The notes: generated from the sequence alone by a model not told the origin. Shown: positions 52,959-63,084, counted from the first letter of the stretch. The stretch is DNA of 64,000 nt from Herpetosiphonaceae bacterium (GCA_036374795.1 DASUTC010000182.1:1-64000), one strand, 5' to 3'. Made by a program: numbers and translations.

Positions 52959-55900
52959 ATGACCGAAACGAATCACATGCACGGCCTTCAGCCCTGGCGC
53001 TGTATCGGGCCATTCCGCGGCGGTCGGGTCGTTGCCGTGTGCGGAGACTACCACAATCCAAACGTCTTCTACTTTGGAGCGTGTGCCGGTGGCGTCTGGA
53101 AGACGACCGACGCCGGAACCTACTGGCAGAACGTGTCGGACGGCTTCTTCACCACGGCGTCGATCGGCGCGCTGGCTGTAGCGCCCTCCGACTCGCAGGT
53201 GATCTACGCCGGGACGGGCGAGACGACGATCCGGATCGATGTGTCGCACGGCGACGGCGTGTATAAATCGACCGACGGCGGCAAGACCTGGGCGCAGGTG
53301 GGACTGACCGACACGCGCCATATCGGCAAGATCCGGGTTCATCCCCACAACCCCGACATCGTCTTTGTCGCGGCGCTGGGCCATGCCTTCGGGCAGAACG
53401 CCGAGCGCGGCGTGTACAAGTCGGAGGACGGCGGCAAAAGCTGGCGGCAGGTGCTCTTCAAGAGCGAGAAAGCGGGAGCGGTCGATCTGAGCATCGACGA
53501 GACGAACCCGCGCATCGTGTACGCCGCCGTCTGGGAAGCCTACCGTAGCTTCTGGCAGATTTCGAGCGGCGGCCCCGACAGCGGCCTGTGGCGATCGAGC
53601 GATGGCGGCGAGACGTGGACCGATCTGACCGACCGGCAGGGATTGCCCAAGGGGCTGAAAGGCAAGATCGGCGTCGCGGCCTCGCCCGCGCAGCCGGGGC
53701 GCGTCTGGGCGCTCGTCGAGCACACCAAGGAGGGCGGCCTCTACCGCTCGGATGACGGCGGCGATACCTGGGAGCGCGTCTGCGACAACCAAAACCTGAT
53801 CTCGCGCGCCTGGTACTACATGCACCTCACCGCCGATCCGCAGGACCCCGACACCGTGTATGTCAACAACCTGAGCCTGTGGAAGTCGAGCGACGGTGGA
53901 CGAACGTTTGTCGAGATTGCCACGCCGCACGGCGACAACCACGACCTGTGGATCGATCCGCGCAACCCGCAGCGGATGATCCAGGCCAACGACGGCGGCG
54001 CGTGCGTCTCGCTCAACGGCGGCGCGACGTGGTCGACGATCTACAATCAGCCGACCGCGCAGTTCTACCACATCGCCGCCGATAGCCGCAGCCCGTACAT
54101 CGTCTACGGCACGCAGCAGGACAACAGCAGCATCGCGGTGCCCAGCCGCAGCCCGCACATGGCGATCTCCTGGGGCGATTGCTTTCAGGCCGGGACCGGC
54201 GAGAGCGGCTATATTGCGGTGCGGCCCGACGACCCGAACATTGTGTATGTCGGCGCGATCGGCAGCTCGCCCGGCGGCGGCAACTGCCTGCAACGCTACG
54301 ATCATCGCACGCGGCAGATTCGGATGATCACGACGTGGCCGGAGGTGATGTCGGGTCGCGGCGCGATCGAGGACAAATACCGCTTTGCCTGGACCTATCC
54401 GATCGTGATCTCGCCGCACGATCCCAACGTGCTCTACGTCGGCGGCAACATTGTCTTCAAGACGACCAACGAGGGCCAGAGCTGGCAGCCGATCAGCCCC
54501 GACCTGACGCGCGCCGACCCGGAGACGCTTCAGCCGACCGGCGGGCCGATCAACCGCGACTCGATCGGCGCGGAGACGTACGCGACGGTCTTTGCGCTGG
54601 CCGAATCGCCGCACGAGCCGGGCGTGCTCTGGGCCGGATCAGACGATGGGCTGCTGCATATCTCGCGCGACGGCGGCCAGCGCTGGGAGCGGATCACGCC
54701 GCCGGAGATGCCGGAGCGGGCGCTGATCAGTTGCATCGAGCCATCGCCCTACGACAAGGCCACGGCCTATATTGCCGCGACGCGCTATAAGCTGGACGAT
54801 TATCGCCCGTATCTCTACAAGACCAGCGACTACGGCCAGACGTGGCAGGCGATCGTCGGCGGGCTGCCGGAGAACGATTTCACCCGCGTGATTCGCGCCG
54901 ACCCGGTGCGGCCTGGGCTGCTCTACGCCGGCACCGAGACGGGCCTGTACATCTCGTTCGACGACGGCGGCACATGGCAGCGCTTCCAGCTCAATCTGCC
55001 GGTCGCGCCGCTCCACGATCTGCTGGTGCGCGAGACGGACCTGATCGCCGGGACGCATGGCCGGTCGCTCTGGATTCTGGACGATCTGACGCCGCTGCGG
55101 ACGATGCCCGACGCGATCGAGGAGGCCGAGGCGCATCTCTTCAAGCCGCGCGCGACCATGCGGCCCGTGCAGCGCATCGACTGGACCAGCGGCCTGACCG
55201 GCAAGAACTATCTGAGCAGCAGCGGCGGCGCGTTCGTCCAGAGCAAAACGCAGGAGAACGCGCTCGTTCGGACCTTCCTCGACGCCGGGCAGAATCCGCC
55301 CGATGGCGTGATCGTGACCTACTATCTCAAGGAGCAGCCGACCGCTCCGATCAGCCTGACGTTCCGCGACAGCGCGGGCCAGACGATCCGCACGTTCAGC
55401 AGCCGCGATCCGCAGGAGGCGGACAAGGAGAAGCCGGAGCAGAAGGACAAGGCCAAGGACGATGAGCTGAAGATCAGCGCCAACGCCGGGTGGAACCGCT
55501 TCGTCTGGGATGCGCGCCACGCGCCCGCCGCCAAGATCGAGGGCAGCGATCCCGCAGCCGAGCTGACGATCGCGGGGCCGCAGGTGGTGCCGGGCACGTA
55601 TCAGGTGGCGCTGGCGGTCGACGATCAGTCGCTCACGGAGTCGTTCGAGATCATCTGCGACCCAGGAGCGCCCGCCTCGCAGGAGGATCTTCAGGCGCAG
55701 TACGATCTGCTGATGCAGATCCATGAGCAGACGAACGTGACGGTCAACGCGATCAACCGAATGCGCGACCTGCGCCAGCAGTTCGACGGCTGGGCGAAGC
55801 GTGTGGAGGGCTTGCCCGGCGGCGACTCGATCGGCCCGGCGGCGACGAAGCTGAAGGAGCGCGTGCTGGAGATCGAGAAGGAGCTGCTGGTGCCCGATCT

Positions 55901-56276
55901 GCGTCCCGGCTGGCCCGACAATCTTAATGCGGGCGTGCGGCTGCTGGAGCAGATCGCGGCGCTGCCGTCGGTCGTCGAGGTGGGCAACTATCGCCCGACC
56001 GATCAGGCGTACGAGGCGTTGAAGCATCTGTCGGGGAAGATCAACGCGCAGCTCGATCAGCTTAATCGGCTGATCGAGACGGATCTGCCGGCCTTCAACG
56101 CGCAGGTTGCGCAGGCCAGCCTAGGCGCTGTGGTGCCGCGCGCCGTGCGCCAGCCGACGGTATCGGAGGAGGAAGACGCGCGCCAGGCGGTGACGCCCGC
56201 CGCTTCGGGCATGGAAGGCGCGGAGGGCGGCCCGCCCACGCAGCCGGATTCGAGCAGTGACGCAGCAGCCGGGTAG
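52959..56276 (+). CDS. Sortilin/VPS10-type beta-propeller (BNR repeat) protein
   Basis: The 1,105-residue protein consists of two stacked beta-propellers made of repeated Asp-box motifs (S-x-D-x-G-x-T-W): YKSTDGGKTWAQV, YKSEDGGKSWRQV, WRSSDGGETWTDL, YRSDDGGDTWERV, KSSDGGRTFVEI, KTTNEGQSWQPI, HISRDGGQRWERI, YKTSDYGQTWQAI. It resembles large exo-glycosidase- or sortilin-like proteins, which often carry a C-terminal helical region; here residues about 900-1090 are helical. There is no signal peptide at the chosen start, so it is predicted cytoplasmic, or the true start is different. The N-terminal motif WRCIGPFRGGRVVAV is typical of this subfamily. Its enzymatic role, if any, is unknown. Confidence 0.85.
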   Translation: MTETNHMHGLQPWRCIGPFRGGRVVAVCGDYHNPNVFYFGACAGGVWKTTDAGTYWQNVSDGFFTTASIGALAVAPSDSQVIYAGTGETTIRIDVSHGDGVYKSTDGGKTWAQVGLTDTRHIGKIRVHPHNPDIVFVAALGHAFGQNAERGVYKSEDGGKSWRQVLFKSEKAGAVDLSIDETNPRIVYAAVWEAYRSFWQISSGGPDSGLWRSSDGGETWTDLTDRQGLPKGLKGKIGVAASPAQPGRVWALVEHTKEGGLYRSDDGGDTWERVCDNQNLISRAWYYMHLTADPQDPDTVYVNNLSLWKSSDGGRTFVEIATPHGDNHDLWIDPRNPQRMIQANDGGACVSLNGGATWSTIYNQPTAQFYHIAADSRSPYIVYGTQQDNSSIAVPSRSPHMAISWGDCFQAGTGESGYIAVRPDDPNIVYVGAIGSSPGGGNCLQRYDHRTRQIRMITTWPEVMSGRGAIEDKYRFAWTYPIVISPHDPNVLYVGGNIVFKTTNEGQSWQPISPDLTRADPETLQPTGGPINRDSIGAETYATVFALAESPHEPGVLWAGSDDGLLHISRDGGQRWERITPPEMPERALISCIEPSPYDKATAYIAATRYKLDDYRPYLYKTSDYGQTWQAIVGGLPENDFTRVIRADPVRPGLLYAGTETGLYISFDDGGTWQRFQLNLPVAPLHDLLVRETDLIAGTHGRSLWILDDLTPLRTMPDAIEEAEAHLFKPRATMRPVQRIDWTSGLTGKNYLSSSGGAFVQSKTQENALVRTFLDAGQNPPDGVIVTYYLKEQPTAPISLTFRDSAGQTIRTFSSRDPQEADKEKPEQKDKAKDDELKISANAGWNRFVWDARHAPAAKIEGSDPAAELTIAGPQVVPGTYQVALAVDDQSLTESFEIICDPGAPASQEDLQAQYDLLMQIHEQTNVTVNAINRMRDLRQQFDGWAKRVEGLPGGDSIGPAATKLKERVLEIEKELLVPDLRPGWPDNLNAGVRLLEQIAALPSVVEVGNYRPTDQAYEALKHLSGKINAQLDQLNRLIETDLPAFNAQVAQASLGAVVPRAVRQPTVSEEEDARQAVTPAASGMEGAEGGPPTQPDSSSDAAAG

Positions 56277-56304
56277 CAGACCCGCCAACTGAGAGGACTA
56301 TCGT

Positions 56305-56556
56305 ATGCATGAGCTTATTCCAATCGTCATCGGGATCGTGATCGGCCTGGGCGTGTACCAGATCCGGAGCACGCGGATCAGAACTGCGGCGCTGGTGGTG
56401 CTGTGTCTGCTCGGCGGCGCGCTGGCGAGCTTTATCAACGGCGAGCTGGCGCTGAGCCTGGCGTTTGTCTCGTTCGACGCGCTGCTGGTGTGGGCGGGCG
56501 CGCTCGCGTCCACGCTGCTGCTCGCGCTCTGGCGTCGGCGCTCGGCGCTGCGTTAG
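56305..56556 (+). CDS. Small two/three-helix membrane protein
   Basis: The 83-residue protein has hydrophobic segments ELIPIVIGIVIGLGVYQI, ALVVLCLLGGALASF and LLVWAGALASTLLLAL separated by short charged loops, and ends with WRRRSALR. I recognise no family. GAGAGGA before the ATG supports translation. It starts 28 bases after the beta-propeller gene and probably shares its transcript. Confidence 0.65.
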   Translation: MHELIPIVIGIVIGLGVYQIRSTRIRTAALVVLCLLGGALASFINGELALSLAFVSFDALLVWAGALASTLLLALWRRRSALR

Positions 56557-56978
56557 GTCCTCATCACGCCGGGCGCCCTGTGGGCCTGGCACCCGCCCCC
56601 TCTCCAGGCCCACAGGGCGCCCCCCTTGGCATAGGAGAGGGGGCATAGTACGTGGAACAACTAAACCCCTCTCCTACCGCAGTGGGAGAGGGGTGGCGCG
56701 CACGCGCCGGGGTGCGGGCCTGCCCTCAACCACGTGTGCCTGGCATGACACCTCAATTCTGGCTTAGCGCGACTTGATAACGGCGCGGGTGATGATAGCA
56801 TGGCATGCACGTACGTGCAGCCTTCGCCGACTCACCGCGTGAGCCATGCTCGCCGCATACGCGGCACATCGCCCCGCTCTCGCTGAAGCGCTTGCTGCTC
56901 CACGGACCTCTAGCATTTAGCAGCTTCACGGTGTATGCTAGAGGCACATTCCATCATCCTTGGGGAGGAGGGTCATTC
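56557..56978. repeat. Repeat-rich intergenic region with long inverted repeats
   Basis: GGGCGCCCTGTGGGCCTGG (56571-56589) and its exact complement (56604-56622) form a 19-bp hairpin. A second one is CCCCTCTCC/GGAGAGGGG (56666-56693). Similar text (GGCATAGGAGAGGGGGC, CACAGGGCGCC) recurs at 58090-58135. The region serves as terminator for the upstream gene and contains no supported CDS. Confidence 0.65.
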
Positions 56979-57524
56979 ATGGCGGTGACGACCGAACCGA
57001 GAAAAATCCAAAAGAATCATCCGGTATGGGCGGTATATGACCTTCTGCGGACGACGCGGCTCAACGTCCGGTACTATACAGCAAAAACGGAAAGAACCAA
57101 ACAAAAGGATCGCTGGATCGAGATTATTCTAGCCATTGTTGTCCCCTCTTCCGCGCTCGCGGGCCTTCCACTCTGGCAAAGCCAATATGGTATCTATGTG
57201 TGGAGCACGCTGACCGTGATTGCCTCTCTGTTAGCTATTGTGAAGCCCTTCTTGAAACTGACGGAATCCGTACAGGCATATGAAGCCGTGGTTTCTCGGC
57301 TGCGTGCTATTGAAGGCGATCTGGTTGAACTCCAAAATGAGATCTTTCAACAGCGCCGGTACGATCAGCGGATGCAAGAGCGGCTAAGCCTGATCGTCCG
57401 CAGCATGGGGCGCGTGCAAGAGATCGAGCCCATTGAGCCGATTGACGAGGAGCTTAGACGTACGATCTTTGATCAGATCAGGAGAGAGTCGCCGAACGAG
57501 AGTTTTTACGTCCCGGAGGTGTAG
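56979..57524 (+). CDS. SLATT-like two-helix membrane protein (DUF4231-type)
   Basis: The 181-residue protein starts MAVTTEPRKIQKNHPVW. A basic helical stretch, NVRYYTAKTERTKQKDRW, precedes two membrane helices, IEIILAIVVPSSALAGL and YVWSTLTVIASLLAIVKPF. A long charged helix follows (SVQAYEAVVSRLRAIEGDLVELQNEIF). This order is that of SLATT/DUF4231 proteins, predicted two-helix effectors of some nucleotide-signalling defence systems, but no cyclase or SLOG gene is adjacent. A strong GGGGAGGAGGG sets the start. Codon use is less GC-rich than in neighbours (GAAAGAACCAAACAAAAG), which suggests transfer. A 44-codon gene follows at once. Confidence 0.6.
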   Translation: MAVTTEPRKIQKNHPVWAVYDLLRTTRLNVRYYTAKTERTKQKDRWIEIILAIVVPSSALAGLPLWQSQYGIYVWSTLTVIASLLAIVKPFLKLTESVQAYEAVVSRLRAIEGDLVELQNEIFQQRRYDQRMQERLSLIVRSMGRVQEIEPIEPIDEELRRTIFDQIRRESPNESFYVPEV

Positions 57525-57526
57525 CA

Positions 57527-57661
57527 ATGATGCTTTTTGTAACCCCGCGCGCCGACGTACTGCTCTGTACGCTCGCAGGCAGAATCCGACGACCGCCAAA
57601 GCCTGAAGAGCCTCATCCGCCGGACCCGATTATTGAGCCGCCGGAACCGTGGGGCGAGTGA
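57527..57661 (+). CDS. Short Pro-rich protein downstream of the SLATT-like gene
   Basis: A 44-codon frame starts two bases after the previous stop (MMLFVTPRADVLLCTLAGRI) and ends in a Pro/Glu tail (HPPDPIIEPPEPWGE). GGAGGT overlaps the end of the upstream gene at the correct distance, so the two are likely translated together. It has no known family. A hydrophobic first half could associate with membranes. Confidence 0.5.
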   Translation: MMLFVTPRADVLLCTLAGRIRRPPKPEEPHPPDPIIEPPEPWGE

Positions 57662-57688
57662 TATTCACGAGGCTAAAGGAGCGCGACG

Positions 57689-57922
57689 ATGGCAACGTGT
57701 GAAGTATGCGGCAACGATTATTACCTCTCCTTCGAGGTAATCACGGCGGGCGAGCGGCACGTTTTCGACAGCTTCGAGTGCGCGATCCACAAGCTGGCAC
57801 CGGTCTGCAACCACTGCGGCTGCAAGATCGTCGGCCACGGCATCGAGGCCAACGGCACCTTCTACTGCTGCGCGCACTGCGCCCACCAGGAAGGCGCGAC
57901 CAAGATTGTCGATCGCGCCTGA
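57689..57922 (+). CDS. Small metal-binding protein (Cys-rich)
   Basis: The 77-residue protein has CEVCGNDYY, a FECAIHK segment, CNHCGCKIVGHGIE and CCAHCAHQEG, so at least eight Cys and several His that would hold one or two zinc ions. It resembles small prokaryotic metallothionein/zinc-finger proteins of the type MATCEVCGNDYD, common near stress genes. AAAGGAG supports the ATG at 57689. It is single. I cannot tell whether it is a zinc chaperone or a structural zinc finger. Confidence 0.75.
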   Translation: MATCEVCGNDYYLSFEVITAGERHVFDSFECAIHKLAPVCNHCGCKIVGHGIEANGTFYCCAHCAHQEGATKIVDRA

Positions 57923-58146
57923 GGCCGGACGAGACATGGGGCGGCGCACGAGCGCAGCGCAGGCCAGGATGTGAGGGACGGACGAATAAACAACAAAGAA
58001 CCACAGAAACAAGGGGCCAGCGCCGCGAGTCAGGGGCAGGCCCTCACCCCTGGCCCAGCGGGCACCCGCCCGCTCCCATCGTCTTCGGCATAGGAGAGAG
58101 GGCGGGTGCCATGCCCACAGGGCGCCCGGCGTGGTGAGAGCCTACG

Positions 58147-60906
58147 CTACAGATCGATCACCGCGTGAGTCATCTGCTCGCGGAGCTGGTAGTGCAGCCG
58201 GAAGCCGACCTTCTCCGCGACGTGCTGCATGCCGCGATTCTCCGGCAGAATCTCGGCGACGATCCGGCTGAGATGCTCGTCGCGGCCAACGCGCACTAGC
58301 TGGCTGAGCAGCGCGGTGCCGATGCCCTGGCCCTGGTACTGATCGCCGATCAGCAGCGCGAACTCGGCCTCATGCTTGCCGTGCAGCTTCATCAGGCGTC
58401 CCACGGCCACGATCTCTTGCTCGCCCGTCTCTGGCCGCTCGCGCTCGGCCACCAGCGCCATCTCGCGCTCGTAGTCGATGAAGCACATACGGGCCAGCCG
58501 CTCGTGCGTCGTGCGGGTTTGCAGTGCCATCGGGTGGAAGTAGCGCAGATACACGCTGCGGTCGGAGAGCGTCTGGTGAAACGTCACCAGCAGCGGCTCG
58601 TCTTCGGGTCGGATCGGGCGGATCGTCACGGGCGTGCCGTCGCGCAACGACCAGCGCATCACGTACTGGCTGGGATACGGACGAATCGCCGGACGGGGCA
58701 GATCGTCGTCGCGTACGTCGGCGTCATGCAGCACAACGCGCGCGTCGAGCGCCAGCAGCGACGGCTGCCGCGCGGGATCGAACGCGGCCAGCAGCGGATT
58801 AATATCGATCTCCTTGATCCGGCGCTGCTCGACGACGAGCTGGCTGAAGCGCACCAGCAGTTGTTCCAGGCCAGCCAGATCGACGGGCGGACGGCCACGA
58901 ATGCCTTTGAGCGCCGTGTAGATGCGCGTGCGCTCCATCATCCGCCGGGCCAGTATCGTGGTCAGCGGAGGCAGACCAAGCGCCTGATCGCGCTCTACCT
59001 CCACCAGGTGCCCACCCGCGCCGAAGAGCAGCACCGGCCCAAGCTGCGGATCGATACTGCTGCCGACGATCAGCTCGTAGCCGCTGCTGCGGATCATCGG
59101 CTGCACAGTGACACCCGCGAAATGCTCAGCGCCCGCGCGCTCGCGCACCCCAGTCTGGATCGCGTCGTAGGCACGGCGCACCGCGTCGGCGCTGGCGAGA
59201 TCGAGCTGCACGCCGCCGACATCGGTCTTATGCGTGATCGTCGACGAGTACAGCTTGATCGCCACGGGATAGCCGATCGCCTCGGCGTGCGCGACCGCCT
59301 CCGTGGGCGAGGTCGCGATGCGCGTCTCGACCGTCGGCAGATCATAGGCCGCGAGCAACTGCTTGGACTCGACCTCGGTCAACAGCGTGCGGCCAGCGTC
59401 GCGCGCCGTCTGGATCACCCGCGCGGCGGTCGCGCGATCGGGCGTGTCGCCGTTGCCCGCCAGCGTCGGCGTCTCGTACAGGCTGCGTAGGTTTTGGGTG
59501 TAGCGCCACATCGTCGTAAACACCTTGGCGGCAGTATCGGGATAGGGAAACGTCGGGATGTTGGCGCGGTTGAGCGTAGCCTCGCCGACGATGATCTCGC
59601 CGCCGCCCATCCAGCTTGCCAGGATCGGCTTGCCCGGCAGCTTCGCGTAGGGCTTGAGCATCTCGGCGATCTCCGTCGGATGCGTCATCGACTGGGGCGT
59701 GAGCACCACCAGCAGGCCGTCGCTGTTGCGATCTTTGGCGACGACCTCCAGCGCCTTGGCGTAGCGCAGGGGATCGGCATCGCCCAGAATATCGATCGGG
59801 TTGCCGTGGCTCCAATGCCTGGGCAGCACCCGGTCGAGCGCGGTCAGCGTTTCGGGCATCAGCTCGGCAAGCTGGCCGCCGCTGCGGATCAGCGCATCGG
59901 TGGCGAGCACGCCGGGACCGCCCGCGTTGGTGACGATCGTCAGGCGCGGCCCCTGCGGACGTGGCTGCTTGGCGAAGACCTCGGCCATATAAAACAGCTC
60001 GGCGATCGTATCGACGCGCACCACGCCGCAGCGCCGAAACGCGGCATCCAGCACCTCATCGCTGCCGACGAGCGAGCCGGTATGCGAGGCCGCAGCTTTG
60101 GCCGCGCTGGCGGTGCGCCCGGCCTTGAGCACGATGATCGGCTTGCTGCGGGCAACCTCGCGCGCCGCCGACAAAAACGAGCGCGCATCGCCGATCGACT
60201 CCATGTAGATGATGATGCTCTGGGTATGCGGATCTTCGCCCAGCTCGTCGATCAGATCGCCCCAGCCGATGTCGAGCATCGAGCCTACAGAGATGAACGC
60301 GCTGAAGCCGACGTTATCGTAGACGCTCCAATCCAGAATCGCCGTGCAGAACGCGCCGCTCTGGCTGATCAGCGCGACGTTACCGGGCCGCGCCATCGTG
60401 CTGGCAAAGGTCGCGTTCAGGCCGCGCGTCGGACGCATAATGCCGAGACAGTTGGGTCCGAGCACACGCATGCCGCCGCGCCGCGCCTGGGCTAATACCT
60501 GCCGCTCAAGCTCGATCCCGGCGGGACCGGCCTCGCGGAAGCCAGCCGAGATCACGATCGCGCCTTTGACCCCGGCGTCGACACACTCGCCGATGATGCC
60601 CGGCACGGTCGTCGCGGGCGTGGCGATCACCGCCAGATCAACCTCGGCTGGCACCGTGGCGATCGAGGGATAGGCTTTGATGCCCAGCACGCTCTGGCGC
60701 TGCGGGTGGACGGGAAAGACCATGCCGCCAAAGCTGGTGCTGATCAGATTCCACAGAATGGTTCGCCCGACATTATCCTCCTGATCGGATGCGCCGATGA
60801 CCGCGACGGTGCGGGGCGCGAAGATCGCTTCCAGGGGACGGCGGGCCGTGCGCAGCACGTCATGTGCGGGATCGGTTGTCGCTGGCGTTGAGGGTATCGT
60901 GCTCAT
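58147..60906 (-). CDS. ADP-forming acyl-CoA ligase (acetate-CoA ligase-like) fused to GNAT acetyltransferase
   Basis: This large enzyme has about 919 residues. Domains in order: a CoA-binding Rossmann domain ([22 protein letters not shown]); succinyl-CoA-ligase-like domains ([33 protein letters not shown]); and an ATP-grasp domain ([28 protein letters not shown]). The C-terminal GNAT domain has [19 protein letters not shown] with the acetyl-CoA loop. The same order occurs in protein lysine acetyltransferases of the Pat/PatZ type, which acetylate proteins such as acetyl-CoA synthetase, and in catalytic ADP-forming ligases. I cannot decide which without aligning the catalytic His. The start is set at 60906 by AAGGG upstream; an ATG seven codons earlier lacks a site. 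Confidence 0.88.
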   Translation of the reverse strand: MSTIPSTPATTDPAHDVLRTARRPLEAIFAPRTVAVIGASDQEDNVGRTILWNLISTSFGGMVFPVHPQRQSVLGIKAYPSIATVPAEVDLAVIATPATTVPGIIGECVDAGVKGAIVISAGFREAGPAGIELERQVLAQARRGGMRVLGPNCLGIMRPTRGLNATFASTMARPGNVALISQSGAFCTAILDWSVYDNVGFSAFISVGSMLDIGWGDLIDELGEDPHTQSIIIYMESIGDARSFLSAAREVARSKPIIVLKAGRTASAAKAAASHTGSLVGSDEVLDAAFRRCGVVRVDTIAELFYMAEVFAKQPRPQGPRLTIVTNAGGPGVLATDALIRSGGQLAELMPETLTALDRVLPRHWSHGNPIDILGDADPLRYAKALEVVAKDRNSDGLLVVLTPQSMTHPTEIAEMLKPYAKLPGKPILASWMGGGEIIVGEATLNRANIPTFPYPDTAAKVFTTMWRYTQNLRSLYETPTLAGNGDTPDRATAARVIQTARDAGRTLLTEVESKQLLAAYDLPTVETRIATSPTEAVAHAEAIGYPVAIKLYSSTITHKTDVGGVQLDLASADAVRRAYDAIQTGVRERAGAEHFAGVTVQPMIRSSGYELIVGSSIDPQLGPVLLFGAGGHLVEVERDQALGLPPLTTILARRMMERTRIYTALKGIRGRPPVDLAGLEQLLVRFSQLVVEQRRIKEIDINPLLAAFDPARQPSLLALDARVVLHDADVRDDDLPRPAIRPYPSQYVMRWSLRDGTPVTIRPIRPEDEPLLVTFHQTLSDRSVYLRYFHPMALQTRTTHERLARMCFIDYEREMALVAERERPETGEQEIVAVGRLMKLHGKHEAEFALLIGDQYQGQGIGTALLSQLVRVGRDEHLSRIVAEILPENRGMQHVAEKVGFRLHYQLREQMTHAVIDL

Positions 60907-61005
60907 GCTAGATGCCCTTATGTACACGTTTTCGCAGGGGGTGTCGATCGGTGGCGCGGCGCGCTCAGTCGCCTATGCGCGCCGCTCGTTGCGTTCAAGA
61001 CAGGC

Positions 61006-62145
61006 TCACACGATGCCGCGCGGCACCAGATACCAGTAGGCGTGGTTGAAGATCGTTTTTTCGTAGTGATAGAACTGATTGGGCTCCGGCGGCCTGGGAG
61101 GGTGCTCATAGTCGAAGACCAGCTGCGATGCCTGCCCACGGCCTGTCTCAAGGAAGCACATTACCGCGCCGTCGTAGCGAGCCTCCGGCGGCTCGCCTTT
61201 GACCGAGCTGACGATGCGCTGCGCGACGACCTTGGCCTCAAAGTGCGCGGCGGAGCCGCTCTTGGAAACCGGCAGATCGCTGGCGTCGCCCAGCACGTAG
61301 ATGCGCTGATCGGCCTTGCTCTGCAACGTCTCGCGGTCGGTCGGAATCCAGCCCTGCGCGTCGCCGAGCCCGGATTCGATCACGATCTGCGCGCCCCGAT
61401 GCGGCGGCACCAGCACCAGCAGATCGTAGTCGATGGTGGTGCCCTCCATCGAGGTAATCTGCCGCGCCCGTGGGTCGATCTCCTCGGCGTTGAAGAACAG
61501 CTCGTAGGAGATGCCGCGCTGCTCCAGCATCGGCGTGACGAACTCCGACACGCTTTCGATAGTGAAGACGCGGTTGATCGGCGAGAGATAGACGATCTCG
61601 GTCGCCTCGCGCAGGCCGCGCTGGCGCAGATGATCGTCGAGCATGAAGGTGAACTCCAGCGGCGCGGGCGGGCACTTGTACGGAATATCGGCCACGCCGA
61701 CGACGATCTTACCGCCGCTGAACTCGCGCAGCGCCGCGTGCAGGCGCAGCGCGGCCTCGGCGCTATAAAAATGGTGCGCGCCCTCGACGAAGCCGGGCAG
61801 CGCATCGGGCACGATCCGCGCGCCGGTCGCCACGACGAGCAGATCGAAGGGGATCATGTCGCCGCTGCCCATCTCGACTCGCCGCGTCTCGCGATCGATC
61901 CGGCGCGCGTCGCCGACGACCAACCGGACCTTGCGGCTGAGCAGCCCGCGCTCCGGGCGCTCAAGCCGCTCCGGTGGATCGCCGCCAAAGGGCACGTACA
62001 GCCAGCCCGGCTGGTACACATGCCGTCCCGTGCGGTCGATCAGCGTCACCTGGGCCTGCTGCCGGGTCAGCTTGCGGGCCAGAAGATTGGCGACCAGCGT
62101 ACCGCCCACGCCGCCGCCAAGAATAACGATCTGCTGCGGTGTCAT
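61006..62145 (-). CDS. Sulfide:quinone oxidoreductase-like FAD enzyme
   Basis: The 379-residue flavoprotein begins with the FAD dinucleotide motif VILGGGVGGTLVANLLA, has YQPGWLYVPFG, the strand LLVVATGARIVPD, and a second NAD-fold-like half. Family cysteines are visible in IPYKCPPAPLEF and AVMCFLETG; the VLGDASDLPVSKSGSAAHFEA segment is the C-terminal FAD motif. Such SQR-type enzymes oxidise sulfide, persulfide or related sulfur to feed quinones. It is co-oriented with dsrE-like and tusA-like genes just upstream, which fits a sulfur-transfer role. The substrate remains unproven. The enzyme is probably membrane-associated by its C-terminus (HAYWYLVPRGIV). Confidence 0.85.
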   Translation of the reverse strand: MTPQQIVILGGGVGGTLVANLLARKLTRQQAQVTLIDRTGRHVYQPGWLYVPFGGDPPERLERPERGLLSRKVRLVVGDARRIDRETRRVEMGSGDMIPFDLLVVATGARIVPDALPGFVEGAHHFYSAEAALRLHAALREFSGGKIVVGVADIPYKCPPAPLEFTFMLDDHLRQRGLREATEIVYLSPINRVFTIESVSEFVTPMLEQRGISYELFFNAEEIDPRARQITSMEGTTIDYDLLVLVPPHRGAQIVIESGLGDAQGWIPTDRETLQSKADQRIYVLGDASDLPVSKSGSAAHFEAKVVAQRIVSSVKGEPPEARYDGAVMCFLETGRGQASQLVFDYEHPPRPPEPNQFYHYEKTIFNHAYWYLVPRGIV

Positions 62146-62278
62146 CGTCGATCCTCCGTTCCGAGTTGCAGATTCCGAGTTTCAAGCCCTGAGTTCGGGC
62201 CATCCTCCCCGGCCCCTGCCCCCCGATCCTTGATCCTTTTGTTCTTTGTTCTTTGTTCTTTGCTCTTTCTGTGCCCGA
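62146..62278. repeat. Intergenic spacer with GAGTTTCAAG and TTGTTCTTTG tandem strings
   Basis: Four tandem GTTCTTT units (TTTTGTTCTTTGTTCTTTGT) follow GTTGCAGATTCCGAGTTTCA. It is the reverse-orientation form of the GAACAAAG spacers elsewhere and lies between tusA-like and SQR-like genes. Confidence 0.6.
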
Positions 62279-62527
62279 CTAATGCGCCTTGCGCACGACG
62301 AAGCGGGTATAGCCGTCCTCGGCAAACGCGCCCAGAAACTCGTGCTTGGCTTTCTCGATCCACAGCGGAATATCTTTGTTCGAGCCGGGATCGGACGAAA
62401 GCACGGCGATCACGCCGCCAGTCTCGACGCTCTTAACGCCGCGAATCAGCTCCAGCAGCGGTCCGGGGCAGAAGCTCCCGCGCGCGTCGATCTCTTTATC
62501 GATCGTGATATTGGCTAGCTCGTTCAT
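62279..62527 (-). CDS. TusA-family sulfur carrier/transfer protein
   Basis: The 82-residue protein has the SirA/TusA fold with the catalytic motif RGSFCPGPLLELIRG, where the Cys of CPxP carries a persulfide. A strand GGVIAVLSSDPGSNKDI and a C-terminal YTRFVVRKAH complete the fold. TusA-like proteins accept sulfur from desulfurases or rhodaneses and pass it to DsrE-like partners. Here a dsrE-like gene lies 18 bases upstream in the same operon and an SQR-like gene follows. Confidence 0.92.
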   Translation of the reverse strand: MNELANITIDKEIDARGSFCPGPLLELIRGVKSVETGGVIAVLSSDPGSNKDIPLWIEKAKHEFLGAFAEDGYTRFVVRKAH

Positions 62528-62545
62528 GGCTATGCTCCTGGGTAC

Positions 62546-62962
62546 TCAGATAAACAGCGAGATCTTGGCGTCTTTGGCACGATCGACGAAGCTCGCCACG
62601 CCTGTCACCTCGTCGACCACGTCTTCCAGCTCATCGAGCTTGAGGCCGAAGAGTTCCATCGTGGCGCTGCATGCAAAGATGCGCACATCGCCGATCTCGC
62701 GGGCGGCGCGCAGCGTGTCCAGCCAGTGGGGCACCTGCTTTGCCGCCATCAACTCCTGCATCACCGGGCCGAAGTCGGCATACTCGGCGGTGATGCGCGG
62801 CGGCTGCTGCTTCGCTCCGTGGCGGAACGCTTCGAGGCCCCAGAAGGTCAAAAACAGATCGACCTCCATGCCCATCGCCGCCGCGCCCGTGGTCAACGTC
62901 GCAACTGCCGTGAGTTTATCGACCGTCCCCGAAAAGACGACTAATGACATTCGTTCGCTCAT
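62546..62962 (-). CDS. DsrE/DsrF-like sulfurtransferase partner
   Basis: The 138-residue protein starts MSERMSLVVFSGTVDKL and has ATLTTGAAAMGMEVDLFLTFWGL followed by a conserved Cys in IFACSATMELFGL. This is the form of the DsrE/F-like (peroxiredoxin-like DrsE) family, whose cysteine relays sulfur. The charged segment AKQQPPRITAEYADFG is an insert common in this subgroup. AAGGAGG six bases before 62962 decides the start; ten residues more are open upstream without a site. It is first in the sulfur operon. Confidence 0.85.
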   Translation of the reverse strand: MSERMSLVVFSGTVDKLTAVATLTTGAAAMGMEVDLFLTFWGLEAFRHGAKQQPPRITAEYADFGPVMQELMAAKQVPHWLDTLRAAREIGDVRIFACSATMELFGLKLDELEDVVDEVTGVASFVDRAKDAKISLFI

Positions 62963-63084
62963 GACGCAACCTCCTTGTTGCAGCGCGTGCATCTGGTATC
63001 ACTGTATCGCTTGCCTGCGGCACGAATGAGAATGTTTGATGGCGCTGGGTGAAGATCGCGCAACGTGAGGGGCGCATGAGACAG

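Noticed and set aside
54639-56027. 462-codon minus-strand frame opposite the beta-propeller gene
   Set aside because: Shadow frame in high-GC DNA; the plus strand has clear Asp-box repeats.
59494-60495. 333-codon plus-strand frame opposite the acyl-CoA ligase gene
   Set aside because: Shadow of a conserved enzyme on the minus strand.
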